Source of the DNA: a virus
Reading direction: 5' to 3' (one strand)
IMG/VR virus record: IMGVR_UViG_3300040770_000152
Location: 17,287-81,286 of that record
DNA: 64,000 bases
In this document: positions 38,820 through 46,952 of the stretch, in pieces
Numbering within the stretch: the first letter of the stretch is position 1
How the letters are laid out: each line of letters starts with the position of its first letter
The notes under the pieces: generated by a model
Told to the model about the DNA's origin: nothing
The model's input: only the letters and a program-made list of their open reading frames with translations
The model's database searches: none
Program-made: the position numbers and the translations under genes

Positions 38820-39011
38820 ATGAAACTTACAAAAGAACAAAGTGAAGCAATTAGTACACTTAAAATGTTTAAGAGAACCCATATAACTAAGCTTGCTAAA
38901 AAAGAAATTACTTTGAAGCAGTATCATGACGACTTCCAGATAGCCTTGGAAACTGCCGTTCAAAAAACGGGTTTAGAAACTAGTGAAGTCGGATTTTTAA
39001 TACTATCATAA
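38820..39011 (+). CDS. Hypothetical protein, 63 aa
   Basis: Helical (LTKEQSEAISTLKMFKRTH). First gene after the promoter and leader at 38553. Unknown function. Confidence 0.55.
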   Translation: MKLTKEQSEAISTLKMFKRTHITKLAKKEITLKQYHDDFQIALETAVQKTGLETSEVGFLILS

Positions 39012-39012
39012 T

Positions 39013-39405
39013 ATGAAAGCGATAAAACACATAGTAGCCATTAAATTGGTTGAGCAAGTATTGGACTTAGTTCCAGTAATAAATTCGGGAACTTATAATA
39101 TGGTTGACCCTACTCACTACGAGAATGGGTTTTCCGATTTGGGTTGGTGTACTGTTGGGTATAATGATGTGACTTGGGGAGTGACTTTGACTATAAAAGA
39201 TAAAGAAGCTGGAAGTCGTGGTCGTAGCATTTACTTCGATGGTGAGGATTTAACTCCACAGGATAATTGGGTTAAGGGTTCTTTTTTAATGTTACGTGAG
39301 ATATTGAAAGATATGCGTAAAGCGGGTATGCGTTCTAAACGTGAGGCGTACTTTGAGGAACGTAGTATGGTTGACCCAATGGGATGTTTAGAGGATTATA
39401 TTTAA
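39013..39405 (+). CDS. Hypothetical protein, 130 aa
   Basis: One base after the previous gene. A mixed fold with a Trp-rich centre (FSDLGWCTVGYNDVTWGVT). No family recognised. Confidence 0.58.
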   Translation: MKAIKHIVAIKLVEQVLDLVPVINSGTYNMVDPTHYENGFSDLGWCTVGYNDVTWGVTLTIKDKEAGSRGRSIYFDGEDLTPQDNWVKGSFLMLREILKDMRKAGMRSKREAYFEERSMVDPMGCLEDYI

Positions 39406-39424
39406 TTTAAAAAAGATAGAAATT

Positions 39425-39736
39425 ATGAAAGCAATGTACAACGCATGGAAAGAGAGTGACAACGTAATAGCAGTGGATGGCGGTTTTAAAACTCAATGCA
39501 CTCAATACACGATAACGTTCACGGAAGATGAATTGAGAAAATACTACTTGCAAGAGTATGGCAGGGATGATGATGCTACTATTTATAGCTTGAAGTGTGA
39601 CTATTACCACAAGGAGTTTCCTACGTTGGAAGCTTTGGTGGCTGACTTCTACGGTAGCGGTATGGACCCTAGTTATGAGGTTACCAAAAATGGTCGTGGA
39701 ATTGGAGAATTACTAGAAGATTTTTTAACTTATTAA
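39425..39736 (+). CDS. Hypothetical protein, 103 aa
   Basis: Acidic, Tyr-rich. The C-terminal SYEVTKNGRGIGELLEDFL resembles ends of other short phage proteins. Unknown. Confidence 0.57.
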   Translation: MKAMYNAWKESDNVIAVDGGFKTQCTQYTITFTEDELRKYYLQEYGRDDDATIYSLKCDYYHKEFPTLEALVADFYGSGMDPSYEVTKNGRGIGELLEDFLTY

Positions 39737-39747
39737 ATTTAGATATT

Positions 39748-39942
39748 ATGGATATTACACAAGCACTTTCTTGTAGAGAACAAGCAGAAAATATTAGAGA
39801 AATTAGTAACAACTACCTTATGGGTTTAATTTCGGGGGTCGATTTCCTGCTACAAGTGGAGGTCGTTGTTGAAGTAAAAAAGCGGGAATACGCTGAAATA
39901 CAAAAAGAGTTGGATAAGCTACTAAAACCTAAAACTAAGTAA
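39748..39942 (+). CDS. Hypothetical helical protein, 64 aa
   Basis: Almost fully helical, charged. Ends one base before the next gene. Unknown. Confidence 0.52.
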   Translation: MDITQALSCREQAENIREISNNYLMGLISGVDFLLQVEVVVEVKKREYAEIQKELDKLLKPKTK

Positions 39943-39943
39943 T

Positions 39944-40291
39944 ATGGATGGATTACCAATAGTAACGGGAATAGCAATTATACTAATAGTAAGATGGGCG
40001 GCATTAATCGCCCTAAAAAGAAAAAAACCTGAATTATTTAAGATAAAAATTATGGCAGAGAAAACAGTAATATTTGAAAAAGGTGTGGTTCTAATGAATA
40101 CACGCACAACAACAAAAAGATACGTTAGTGTAGTAGAGTGTGATGAAGATGGAAAAGAGACTGATGCTATTTATTGCATGGAGAGTAGTAGTGACAGTCA
40201 AATAAATGTTTGGGTGGATGCTTACGGTGAGCGTGTAAGTCCTGAGAAAAGTCACCATTTGAATAGAGCGTTATTAACAAGTAAATTTTAG
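39944..40291 (+). CDS. Hypothetical protein with N-terminal membrane helix, 115 aa
   Basis: Residues about 3-23 form a hydrophobic helix followed by KRKK (inside-positive). The remainder is soluble and beta-rich. An internal ATG at about 40051 (MAEKTVIFEKG) could give a soluble version starting after the helix. Confidence 0.5.
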   Translation: MDGLPIVTGIAIILIVRWAALIALKRKKPELFKIKIMAEKTVIFEKGVVLMNTRTTTKRYVSVVECDEDGKETDAIYCMESSSDSQINVWVDAYGERVSPEKSHHLNRALLTSKF

Positions 40292-40295
40292 TAAG

Positions 40296-40808
40296 ATGCC
40301 AGGTAAAGCTAAACCAATCGAAAAGACTGTAACTTCAAAAATTGCAGCAGTAAAAACTTCTAGAAGAAAAGTAGTTGTTGAGGAAGAAATTTCAGAATTA
40401 CAAAAAATCGTAAATCGTGTGGCTGATGTTCGCCTTGACGAGATCGAGAATAATATGCTTGAATCTGAATTAATTGAAGAGGGGGAGCGTCACGAAAGAG
40501 GTACTGAAATATATCGATTATTTAAAATGTGGAGAGCACAAATGACGGATATAGGACTTCCTGATGTTAACTACCAAAAGTTAAAAGATTTGATTCTAGA
40601 GGTATTTGATTCTAATGAATTTAATTACTGGTTAATGGGTGAGGAACGCTACCTACAAAAAATACTTTGGAGCGTACTGAAACAAGATGGTTTTTGTGAA
40701 GAGTACAAAATAAGAAGAAACAAAACATTGGGCCTTATGAGTGAAGATCATCGTTGGGCTTATGTTATCACCACATTTGGAAGTAAAACAACAATGTATA
40801 GAGATTAG
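40296..40808 (+). CDS. Hypothetical protein, 170 aa
   Basis: Basic, probably disordered first 35 residues, then a helical domain with acidic patches (IENNMLESELIEEGERHERG). The C-terminal YLQKILWSVLKQDGFCEEYKIRR is helical. Unknown function. Confidence 0.58.
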   Translation: MPGKAKPIEKTVTSKIAAVKTSRRKVVVEEEISELQKIVNRVADVRLDEIENNMLESELIEEGERHERGTEIYRLFKMWRAQMTDIGLPDVNYQKLKDLILEVFDSNEFNYWLMGEERYLQKILWSVLKQDGFCEEYKIRRNKTLGLMSEDHRWAYVITTFGSKTTMYRD

Positions 40809-40812
40809 TATT

Positions 40813-41124
40813 ATGGAGACAGAAATTAAGTATTGGAAATTTAGTACCACGGCGGTTGAGACACCGCCAATGAAAGAAGAGTACTTGACTGAACCAAAAG
40901 ATTTTCTAGCACATAAATTTGCTAACCGGCACGACTTCGGTACTTTTGAATTAGCCACTACGGGTATGTATAAGTTATTGGGCTGGGTTTATGATTTCAG
41001 ACCCGTGATGAAAAAATATGTTGTAAAACAGCATGGTAATTGGCGAGAATACTTTGCCCCGAATAGGACACTGATTAGAAAATACGCTTACGGAAGAGTT
41101 GATAAAATATTAGAAGTAAAATAA
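40813..41124 (+). CDS. Hypothetical protein, 103 aa
   Basis: ATG 40813 (METEIKYWKF) chosen because the longer frame from 40741 would lie inside the previous gene. Basic and aromatic. Unknown function. Confidence 0.55.
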   Translation: METEIKYWKFSTTAVETPPMKEEYLTEPKDFLAHKFANRHDFGTFELATTGMYKLLGWVYDFRPVMKKYVVKQHGNWREYFAPNRTLIRKYAYGRVDKILEVK

Positions 41125-41142
41125 CCATTAAAATATTAAACC

Positions 41143-41697
41143 ATGGAAATAAAGTATAAGAATTTAATTGTAGATTTTATTTACGAGCAAAATGATTTGG
41201 AAATGTTAATGGGTTACGGAAGAACTGTAATACCACATAAACTGTTTTTAGCTTATGTCACTTACTTGGATGTAGATGATGATAGAGTACAGTTGGAGTA
41301 TGGTGAAGATGAGGTAAACGAGTGGTTGTCTAGTGGTAACGAGAAGGAGGAGGATTTTGAAACTTATAATACGGATTTGTCAATACTATTTTTTAACTGG
41401 TGTTTAGATCAGGATACTGAATGTGAATTTGAACACTTAGGCGAAAGTCCTTTGTGGTTGTTACACGATTTTATGCACGCTGAGAATGATGTTTACTCAG
41501 GTGTGATAAACGAGGGTTCTTATTTTGAAACTAATGCTGTTTACGCTAGTATGGAATTAGCCAAAAGATTAGGTATGATTTGTCTTTTCACCGTAAAGTA
41601 TTTTGAAGAATTAGATTCTGAATACTTATCCAGATGGAAAGAAAATTTCCCCGTAGGTGAAGCGATAAATTATTTAAACGAACTAACACAAAATTAG
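41143..41697 (+). CDS. Acidic hypothetical protein, 184 aa
   Basis: Strongly acidic, with about one in five residues Asp/Glu and few basic residues. A WLLHDFMHAENDVYSG segment (about 107-122) has an HD...HAEND pattern. Acidic proteins of this size can act as DNA mimics or anti-restriction proteins; no specific family can be named. Confidence 0.55.
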   Translation: MEIKYKNLIVDFIYEQNDLEMLMGYGRTVIPHKLFLAYVTYLDVDDDRVQLEYGEDEVNEWLSSGNEKEEDFETYNTDLSILFFNWCLDQDTECEFEHLGESPLWLLHDFMHAENDVYSGVINEGSYFETNAVYASMELAKRLGMICLFTVKYFEELDSEYLSRWKENFPVGEAINYLNELTQN

Positions 41698-41701
41698 AGT
41701 T

Positions 41702-42043
41702 ATGATTACACCAGCAATAATAGTTCCTAGAGCTACACGTTTTTTAGTATTCTCAGGAGAGGATTTATTAGTTGATTGTTATAGTAGACAAGAGGCTGAA
41801 TTTTGGGTTATGATTGATACCCTACACAAAAAAGAACTGCAGCAGGAGGTAAAACAACAGTTTTACGTTCACGAGAGAACCGGATACCGTATGGTAAAAA
41901 TGTTTTCTAAAAATAGGTTAGATGAGACCGAAGAAGCTTTTTGGCATTGCCGAATATATACGGAAGAGGGTATCACTTACGCTACGTATTCTGAATCAGC
42001 GATACTAGAACATTTTAAACCATTTAGTTTTCCTAAGCACTAA
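41702..42043 (+). CDS. Hypothetical protein, 113 aa
   Basis: Hydrophobic beta start (PAIIVPRATRFLVFSGEDLL) then mixed helices. Unknown function. Confidence 0.55.
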   Translation: MITPAIIVPRATRFLVFSGEDLLVDCYSRQEAEFWVMIDTLHKKELQQEVKQQFYVHERTGYRMVKMFSKNRLDETEEAFWHCRIYTEEGITYATYSESAILEHFKPFSFPKH

Positions 42044-42073
42044 CCAAAAGTATAAATCAAAAACCATAACAGT

Positions 42074-43309
42074 ATGACAACGGAAACAGTAAAAGTTGGA
42101 AACACAACTTACGTAATAACGGACCCAGAAAATAAAAAGGTAAAAAAATTGTACAGTTTCGATAACTTGGAGGAGCTGATAACAATGGATCAAACTTTCC
42201 AAGATAGTTTTATGAATACACTTCATGGTTATCTTAGAGAAAAAGATGAAGTTACTACCACTAGGAGAAAAGATAAAGTCGGTGATTGGATAATGTGTAG
42301 AGGTTATAAAATTCAAGTGGATGATGAATTAGGTTTTACTATAAGCGATATGCAAAATTACGCTAGAGTATGTGAAGAGTTTGATAATCCTTGCCCTACT
42401 CCTAGGGAAGTTTGGGACTTTATTAATAGTAGCACCCATCGTAAAAAGAGTAAAGAAGTATTTGTAAAAGTAACGCCTAAGGTAGTTGTTGAAAAAGAAG
42501 AAAAGCACTATACTGAAAAAGCGGAAGATGAATTGGTTTCCAGTGAGTATGAATTATTGAGGGCTGATTTACTTAACGAACTAGAAGGACTATCAGTACC
42601 TAAGATGGTAGAGATGGTTTACAAGTACATACCGAATAGAAAATTCAACCACAGGGTAAATAAATTATGTAATGCCTACCTAGCTAAAGAAATGCGAGGA
42701 TTAAAATTTCGTAACGAGCTTACGGAACTAATAAATACGCACAAGTTTGAAGAGGTTAAAAAAGTAGCCAAAAAATTCGTGGGTCTTGGTTGGTACAATA
42801 TTAATACTTTAGAGGTAGTGAAAGACAGTATATCATTTGTTACAAAAACTGAGGGGCGTTTCCACTTTAGTAAGAGTGAGTTTTTAGCTAGATACTTATT
42901 ACACCTAGAGCCTAAAATAATGCCTCAAATGTGGAGGTTTATAAATGGTTTCCTGACTAGAGAGCAGTTCTTAGAAGCACCATTACTTACGGGTGATACT
43001 GAGGCAAAATATATAGATTTTGATATTAGCTGCCTTAGAAAACCTAATGAGGAACTTGATGCAATATGTAACAAGATTCTAAAAATTTGGGAAGAGCCTA
43101 ATCCATTAGGTATATGCTACAAGAACGACCTTACTACCGAATTAAAAGTGGGTGATTACGTTGAAGTACAATGGAAAGATTTTCATACTTCTTACGAGGG
43201 TAAAGTTATAGGTTTTAATGGTGGTATTCGTATACGCTACGAGGACGGGGAGGTTATGCCTTTATATAAGTGGCAAGAAGTTGAGGTGTTATCTAAAAGA
43301 CCTGAGTAA
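42074..43309 (+). CDS. Hypothetical protein with C-terminal Tudor/SH3-like segment, 411 aa
   Basis: The N-terminal 340 residues are helical and charged without a known motif. The last 55 (LKVGDYVEVQWKD, then SYEGKVIGFNGGIRIRYEDG) are built like a Tudor/SH3-type barrel, parallel to the tail of the acidic protein at 1193. It could bind methylated or otherwise modified ligands, or nucleic acid. TAATG overlap with the next gene. Confidence 0.6.
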   Translation: MTTETVKVGNTTYVITDPENKKVKKLYSFDNLEELITMDQTFQDSFMNTLHGYLREKDEVTTTRRKDKVGDWIMCRGYKIQVDDELGFTISDMQNYARVCEEFDNPCPTPREVWDFINSSTHRKKSKEVFVKVTPKVVVEKEEKHYTEKAEDELVSSEYELLRADLLNELEGLSVPKMVEMVYKYIPNRKFNHRVNKLCNAYLAKEMRGLKFRNELTELINTHKFEEVKKVAKKFVGLGWYNINTLEVVKDSISFVTKTEGRFHFSKSEFLARYLLHLEPKIMPQMWRFINGFLTREQFLEAPLLTGDTEAKYIDFDISCLRKPNEELDAICNKILKIWEEPNPLGICYKNDLTTELKVGDYVEVQWKDFHTSYEGKVIGFNGGIRIRYEDGEVMPLYKWQEVEVLSKRPE

Positions 43310-43482
43310 TGAGTAAGAAACCCAGAAAGCGTATAGCGGTAGGTCAACTAGTTTACTCTACCAACAAAAAACAAAACTATTGTTTAATAGGTCAAATAGT
43401 TTTACACTTCTATAGGCCCCTAAGTTATCTAAGAGTTAGGCGAACCGTTCCCCCTACTTTAGATGAGAATCAGATAATCTAA
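43309..43482 (+). CDS. Small basic protein, 57 aa
   Basis: Starts in a TAATG overlap with the previous stop. IAVGQLVYST...CLIGQIVLHF gives two strands like a minimal barrel. Followed by a terminator. Confidence 0.5.
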   Translation: MSKKPRKRIAVGQLVYSTNKKQNYCLIGQIVLHFYRPLSYLRVRRTVPPTLDENQII

Positions 43483-43509
43483 ACAACACACAAAAGAAAA
43501 TTGTAAATT

Positions 43510-43537
43510 AGCCCTTAGTAATGAGGGCTTAATAAAA
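43510..43537 (+). terminator. Terminator-like hairpin
   Basis: AGCCCT (43510-43515) pairs with AGGGCT (43524-43529), followed by TAATAAAA. The T-run is poor, so confidence is moderate. It separates the small-gene operon from the next block. Confidence 0.55.
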
Positions 43538-43544
43538 AGTAAAA

Positions 43545-43829
43545 ATGAAAAAGACGCGAAAAACTAAGTTCCATGTGAGCTTAGCAGAAATTAAACAAAC
43601 GCTTATAAACAAGATCGTAGAACAGTACGGTTCGATTAATAAGTTTTCGCTACACGAGGATGCCAAGTCTTTAGGTGTAGAGAAATCCGTTAAAACTATT
43701 TTATCCAAGGGCGGTAGAAACAGTTTAATTGTTATTAATAAACTGCAAGTGTATTACGGACTTCCGGCCATCTACAAGGAAGAGGAAATTATAAGAAACA
43801 TAACGTACTTTAGAGAACCAAAAAAATAA
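43545..43829 (+). CDS. Small HTH protein (XRE-like), 94 aa
   Basis: INKFSLHEDAKSLGVEKSVK (about 25-44) and VINKLQVYYGLPA have the spacing of a small XRE/Cro-type HTH, as seen in Bacteroidota proteins that begin 'n..i..k..e.yGsinkF'. Possibly a regulator of the secreted-protein genes that follow. Confidence 0.5.
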   Translation: MKKTRKTKFHVSLAEIKQTLINKIVEQYGSINKFSLHEDAKSLGVEKSVKTILSKGGRNSLIVINKLQVYYGLPAIYKEEEIIRNITYFREPKK

Positions 43830-43835
43830 AAGCTT

Positions 43836-44117
43836 ATGTACAAATATCTTATTACATGGATTGTTGTTTCGATACAAGCAGCATCATGTCCAGACGTTAT
43901 TAAGGAAAGTGAATTTGGTACTTTAAATAGGTCACCAATAACTTGCGCAGTTTACCACGTTAAAGAGGTAAGGGAAAACAAGTGCAAAGAGTTCCAGTCA
44001 AGAGATTCCGCAATGAGTTTTACTAAAAGACTTAAAAATTACAAGCCAGAAGGTTTCAGTACTTCCTTAGAAGACAAAATAGAAAATATAAAAATTGATA
44101 GTTTAATTATTAAATAA
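43836..44117 (+). CDS. Exported protein, possible lipoprotein, 93 aa
   Basis: Hydrophobic N-terminus (KYLITWIVVSIQAASC) ends in AASC, which could be a lipobox; alternatively a Sec peptide. The mature part contains two further Cys and is mostly helical. It pairs with the outer-membrane-barrel-like protein next to it by one base. Confidence 0.5.
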   Translation: MYKYLITWIVVSIQAASCPDVIKESEFGTLNRSPITCAVYHVKEVRENKCKEFQSRDSAMSFTKRLKNYKPEGFSTSLEDKIENIKIDSLIIK

Positions 44118-44118
44118 G

Positions 44119-44712
44119 ATGAAAAAATTAATTGCAACTTTAGTAACGGCTTTTGTGCTTACAGTAGTACAAGGTCAAGATCGTGATTCCTACATAGGTT
44201 TAAGTACGGGTATCGATATAAGAAATGCTATAGTAGGTAGCGCACCCACTGATAATAAAAGTGCAGCAGACCTAAACTTAATACTTAGCCTAGTATCTAA
44301 AAACTGGGAAGTAACTGCTGGATATGAACACTTCGAGAAAATAAATTTTTCAAAGTACAGTATTGGAGTTGGCTACCGATTCCCCCTATACTGCTACATA
44401 GGAAATAAACAAGTAAGGACAACTGTAGCACCATCTATTGAGTATAACATTATAAATAGATGGGATAAGTGGGGTAACAGTCTTAGCTATGATGAACCTA
44501 GTTCCCACCTAGCTCCTAGTGCTTCGCTACGTATTCATTGGGAGTTAGGAGAACGTTTAGGCTTAGGTCTTTTACTTAATGCACAAGTCAGAGCAGACCT
44601 AGGCGCAAAGTACCCTAACACTAGTTGGCATCAAAAAGCCACTGCTTTTAATTCTCCCGTTGTAGGTTCTACGTTTCTAGTTATATCATACAAATTGAAG
44701 AAGTACTTTTAA
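44119..44712 (+). CDS. Putative outer-membrane beta-barrel protein with signal peptide
   Basis: 197 residues. A Sec signal peptide (MKKLIATLVTAFVLTVVQGQ, cleavage after QG or GQ) is followed by alternating strands such as WEVTAGYEHFEKINFSKYSI and VGYRFPLY, then LAPSASLRIHWELG and LGLGLLLNAQVRAD, ending FLVISYKLKKYF. The terminal aromatic fits a barrel. This looks like an 8-strand outer-membrane protein such as those common in Bacteroidota. Phage-encoded ones can change host surface receptors and block superinfection. That role is inference. Confidence 0.65.
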   Translation: MKKLIATLVTAFVLTVVQGQDRDSYIGLSTGIDIRNAIVGSAPTDNKSAADLNLILSLVSKNWEVTAGYEHFEKINFSKYSIGVGYRFPLYCYIGNKQVRTTVAPSIEYNIINRWDKWGNSLSYDEPSSHLAPSASLRIHWELGERLGLGLLLNAQVRADLGAKYPNTSWHQKATAFNSPVVGSTFLVISYKLKKYF

Positions 44713-44791
44713 TAATCTAAAAATTGGTACAATATCTAATAAAAAGTACTTAATTTTTAACTCTATTTTACTACCTTAAAAACCTTAAAAA

Positions 44792-45181
44792 ATGCTTAAA
44801 CACACTATAAAGTCAATCGGTACTGAAAAACTCGGGAAACAGTCTCTAAATAAGTCAAAAAATCCAACTAAAAAACGTGCTATTCCTACGGTAGCCAATA
44901 AAAACGCACTAAAGATAAATCCTAATGTACGTAAGGTCGATAGTAAAAGTAGTATAGTTAGGCGAAAGGGTATAGCGTTCACAACCGTGGAATCTTCTAA
45001 CTTAAAAGGTTTTTTCCACGATGTAACTAAGAGAGAATTGTTGATTCTTTTTAATACTAATAGAGTTTACAGGTATGCTAGAGTACCTAATTACGTTGTG
45101 GCTGGATTAGCCAACGCTTCCAGTAAAGGGATTTATTTTACTGCCAACATTAGATACAAATATTCCAAGAAAGAATTATAG
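44792..45181 (+). CDS. KTSC-domain protein, 129 aa
   Basis: The C-terminal 65 residues (VESSNLKGFFHDVTKRELLI, then VYRYARVPNYVVAGLANASSKG) match the KTSC domain, whose pattern is 'S...i....y......L.v.F..g..Y.Y..VP..v...l..a.SkG.yf...I'. The N-terminal 60 are basic and disordered. KTSC domains are frequent in phage and lysyl-tRNA-synthetase-fused proteins; their role is unknown. Sits just upstream of the terminase. Confidence 0.75.
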   Translation: MLKHTIKSIGTEKLGKQSLNKSKNPTKKRAIPTVANKNALKINPNVRKVDSKSSIVRRKGIAFTTVESSNLKGFFHDVTKRELLILFNTNRVYRYARVPNYVVAGLANASSKGIYFTANIRYKYSKKEL

Positions 45182-45213
45182 TAATTAAAAATAGTACACA
45201 CTAAACTAGCAAC

Positions 45214-45238
45214 AGCTCCCTATATGGGGGCTTTTTTT
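45214..45238 (+). terminator. Rho-independent terminator before the packaging genes
   Basis: AGCTCCC (45214-45220) pairs with GGGGGCT (45226-45232, one G-U), loop TATAT, then a seven-T run. It lies 32 bases after the KTSC gene stop. Confidence 0.8.
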
Positions 45239-45278
45239 ATGGCTTTTTTTGTCTATATTTACGGAAAATATTTCGGTT

Positions 45279-46937
45279 ATGGCTAAAAAGAAAATAAAAG
45301 AGCGTATTAATGATACAGCCTTTACAACCTCGGGAGCTAGTATAGACAGTATTGAAAACCTTATAGAGAAAGAGTTAGGATCAATATCTTTCGATGCACA
45401 TTTTGTTACTGCCAAGACTATGCAGTTTGGTAAGCTACTTACGGGTATACCTTTGTACTCATATCAAGAAATGATTGCTTATAGAATCATATATGCGGTA
45501 CTTACTTTAGAGAATACTACAATTACTATGTTACTTTCTAGGCAGTCGGGTAAGTCCGAAACTTTGGCTTTCGTGGTTAATACTCTTTCCACACTACTTC
45601 CAGCACTTGCTACTGTTTTTGAGGACTTGGATCAGTTCAAGCTTGGTATTAAGATAGGTTTATTTGCACCACAAGCCGACCAGGTATTTACTACTTACAA
45701 TAGAGCCTTACTTCGTTTAGATAATGAGAACGCTGAAATGGTACTAGGAGACCCAGACTTGAATGTTGAACTTACTAAGCCTACAAAGTATGAGCTTACC
45801 AATGGTAGTTACATGATGGGTCAAGTAGCAAGTAAACAATCAAAAATAGAATCGAAAACTTATGACCTTATACTTCTTGAAGAGGCACAAGATTTGGATA
45901 CTACACTAGTACAAAAGTCTATTGAGCCAATGGTTTCCGCAGTAGGAGGAACAATTATAAAATGTGGAACTACCGGAACTAGTAAGTCTGATTTTTGGCA
46001 GGAGATACAATACAATATTAAGCGATCGGTACAAATTGCTGATGGACGTTTAAAGTATCATTTAGAATTTAATCACAAAATGATTTTTAAAAGTAAGAGG
46101 GAACAGTTCGCTATAGATGGTAAAAAATTTCACCTACTGTACGAACGTGATGTTGAGGCCAAAGAAAAAAAGTGGGGTAGGGATGCCACACCTTTCCGTT
46201 TAGGTTATGCACTTGAATGGGACTTGGATAGTGGTATGCTTATCTCAGATAAACTATTTAAAAAAGTTTGTAACCGTAGAAAGGGTCTTGGTGTTTTTGA
46301 AGATGAAGACATTATGGTTGCAGGACTAGATATTGGTAAAGATCAATCCTCTACAATTGTTACTATAGGTAAAGTAATTTTCAATCCTATAGATGACTTA
46401 GGAGACCAAGATATTAAAAAGGAACTGGTTGACTGGATGGAATTACACAAGGTAGACTATGAGACACAATTTAATGAGGTTGTCGATTTTTTACTAGAAT
46501 ATAATGTTTCAGCAGTAACTTGTGATTATACAGGTGTAGGTAAACCTTTTGTTGATAGGTTACGTGCAGCAGTAGGTGATGTTATACATATTATAGAGTA
46601 CCCATTTAGTACTTCTAGTAAATCAGATTTGTGGTTAAATCTTTTAAGCTACTTTGAAACTGGTAGATTTATATTGCCCGCAAATTCGCAGGCTCAGAAA
46701 ACAGAAACTTGGGACCGCTTTAAAGAACAATTATTAAATATGCAAAAATGGTACAACGGAGCGTACCTATGCGCTGAAAAAGGTGACGGATACCAAGATG
46801 ATTACATCGATAGTTTAGCGCTGATGTTAATGACCGATGGTTTTGAGATACAAGAATTTTTGGAAGAAGAAGATGATAACCCATTTTTTGATACCTTTGC
46901 TACACAGCAGCAGATTTTAAATAGTAGATACCAATAG
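45279..46937 (+). CDS. terL: Terminase large subunit (DNA packaging ATPase/nuclease)
   Basis: 552 residues; ATG 45279 (MAKKKIKERIND) preferred over TTG 45249. Walker A is LLSRQSGKSE (86-95, the RQxGKS form). Walker B is YDLILLEEAQDLD (about 197-209), followed by a motif III-like KCGTTGTSKSDF. The C-terminal RNase H-like nuclease has AGLDIGKDQSS (about 349), VTCDYTGVGKPF (about 413) and DDYIDSLAL (about 507), the three acidic sites. It cuts and translocates phage DNA into the prohead. A small terminase subunit is not obvious nearby. Confidence 0.92.
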   Translation: MAKKKIKERINDTAFTTSGASIDSIENLIEKELGSISFDAHFVTAKTMQFGKLLTGIPLYSYQEMIAYRIIYAVLTLENTTITMLLSRQSGKSETLAFVVNTLSTLLPALATVFEDLDQFKLGIKIGLFAPQADQVFTTYNRALLRLDNENAEMVLGDPDLNVELTKPTKYELTNGSYMMGQVASKQSKIESKTYDLILLEEAQDLDTTLVQKSIEPMVSAVGGTIIKCGTTGTSKSDFWQEIQYNIKRSVQIADGRLKYHLEFNHKMIFKSKREQFAIDGKKFHLLYERDVEAKEKKWGRDATPFRLGYALEWDLDSGMLISDKLFKKVCNRRKGLGVFEDEDIMVAGLDIGKDQSSTIVTIGKVIFNPIDDLGDQDIKKELVDWMELHKVDYETQFNEVVDFLLEYNVSAVTCDYTGVGKPFVDRLRAAVGDVIHIIEYPFSTSSKSDLWLNLLSYFETGRFILPANSQAQKTETWDRFKEQLLNMQKWYNGAYLCAEKGDGYQDDYIDSLALMLMTDGFEIQEFLEEEDDNPFFDTFATQQQILNSRYQ

Positions 46938-46952
46938 TTTATACCCTAGTTT

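Noticed and set aside
43545-43829. Small HTH protein as proof of a temperate lifestyle
   Set aside because: No integrase, excisionase pair or divergent promoter region accompanies it.
44792-45181. KTSC protein as small terminase subunit, from its position
   Set aside because: The KTSC domain explains the sequence and there is no HTH; the small terminase remains unassigned.
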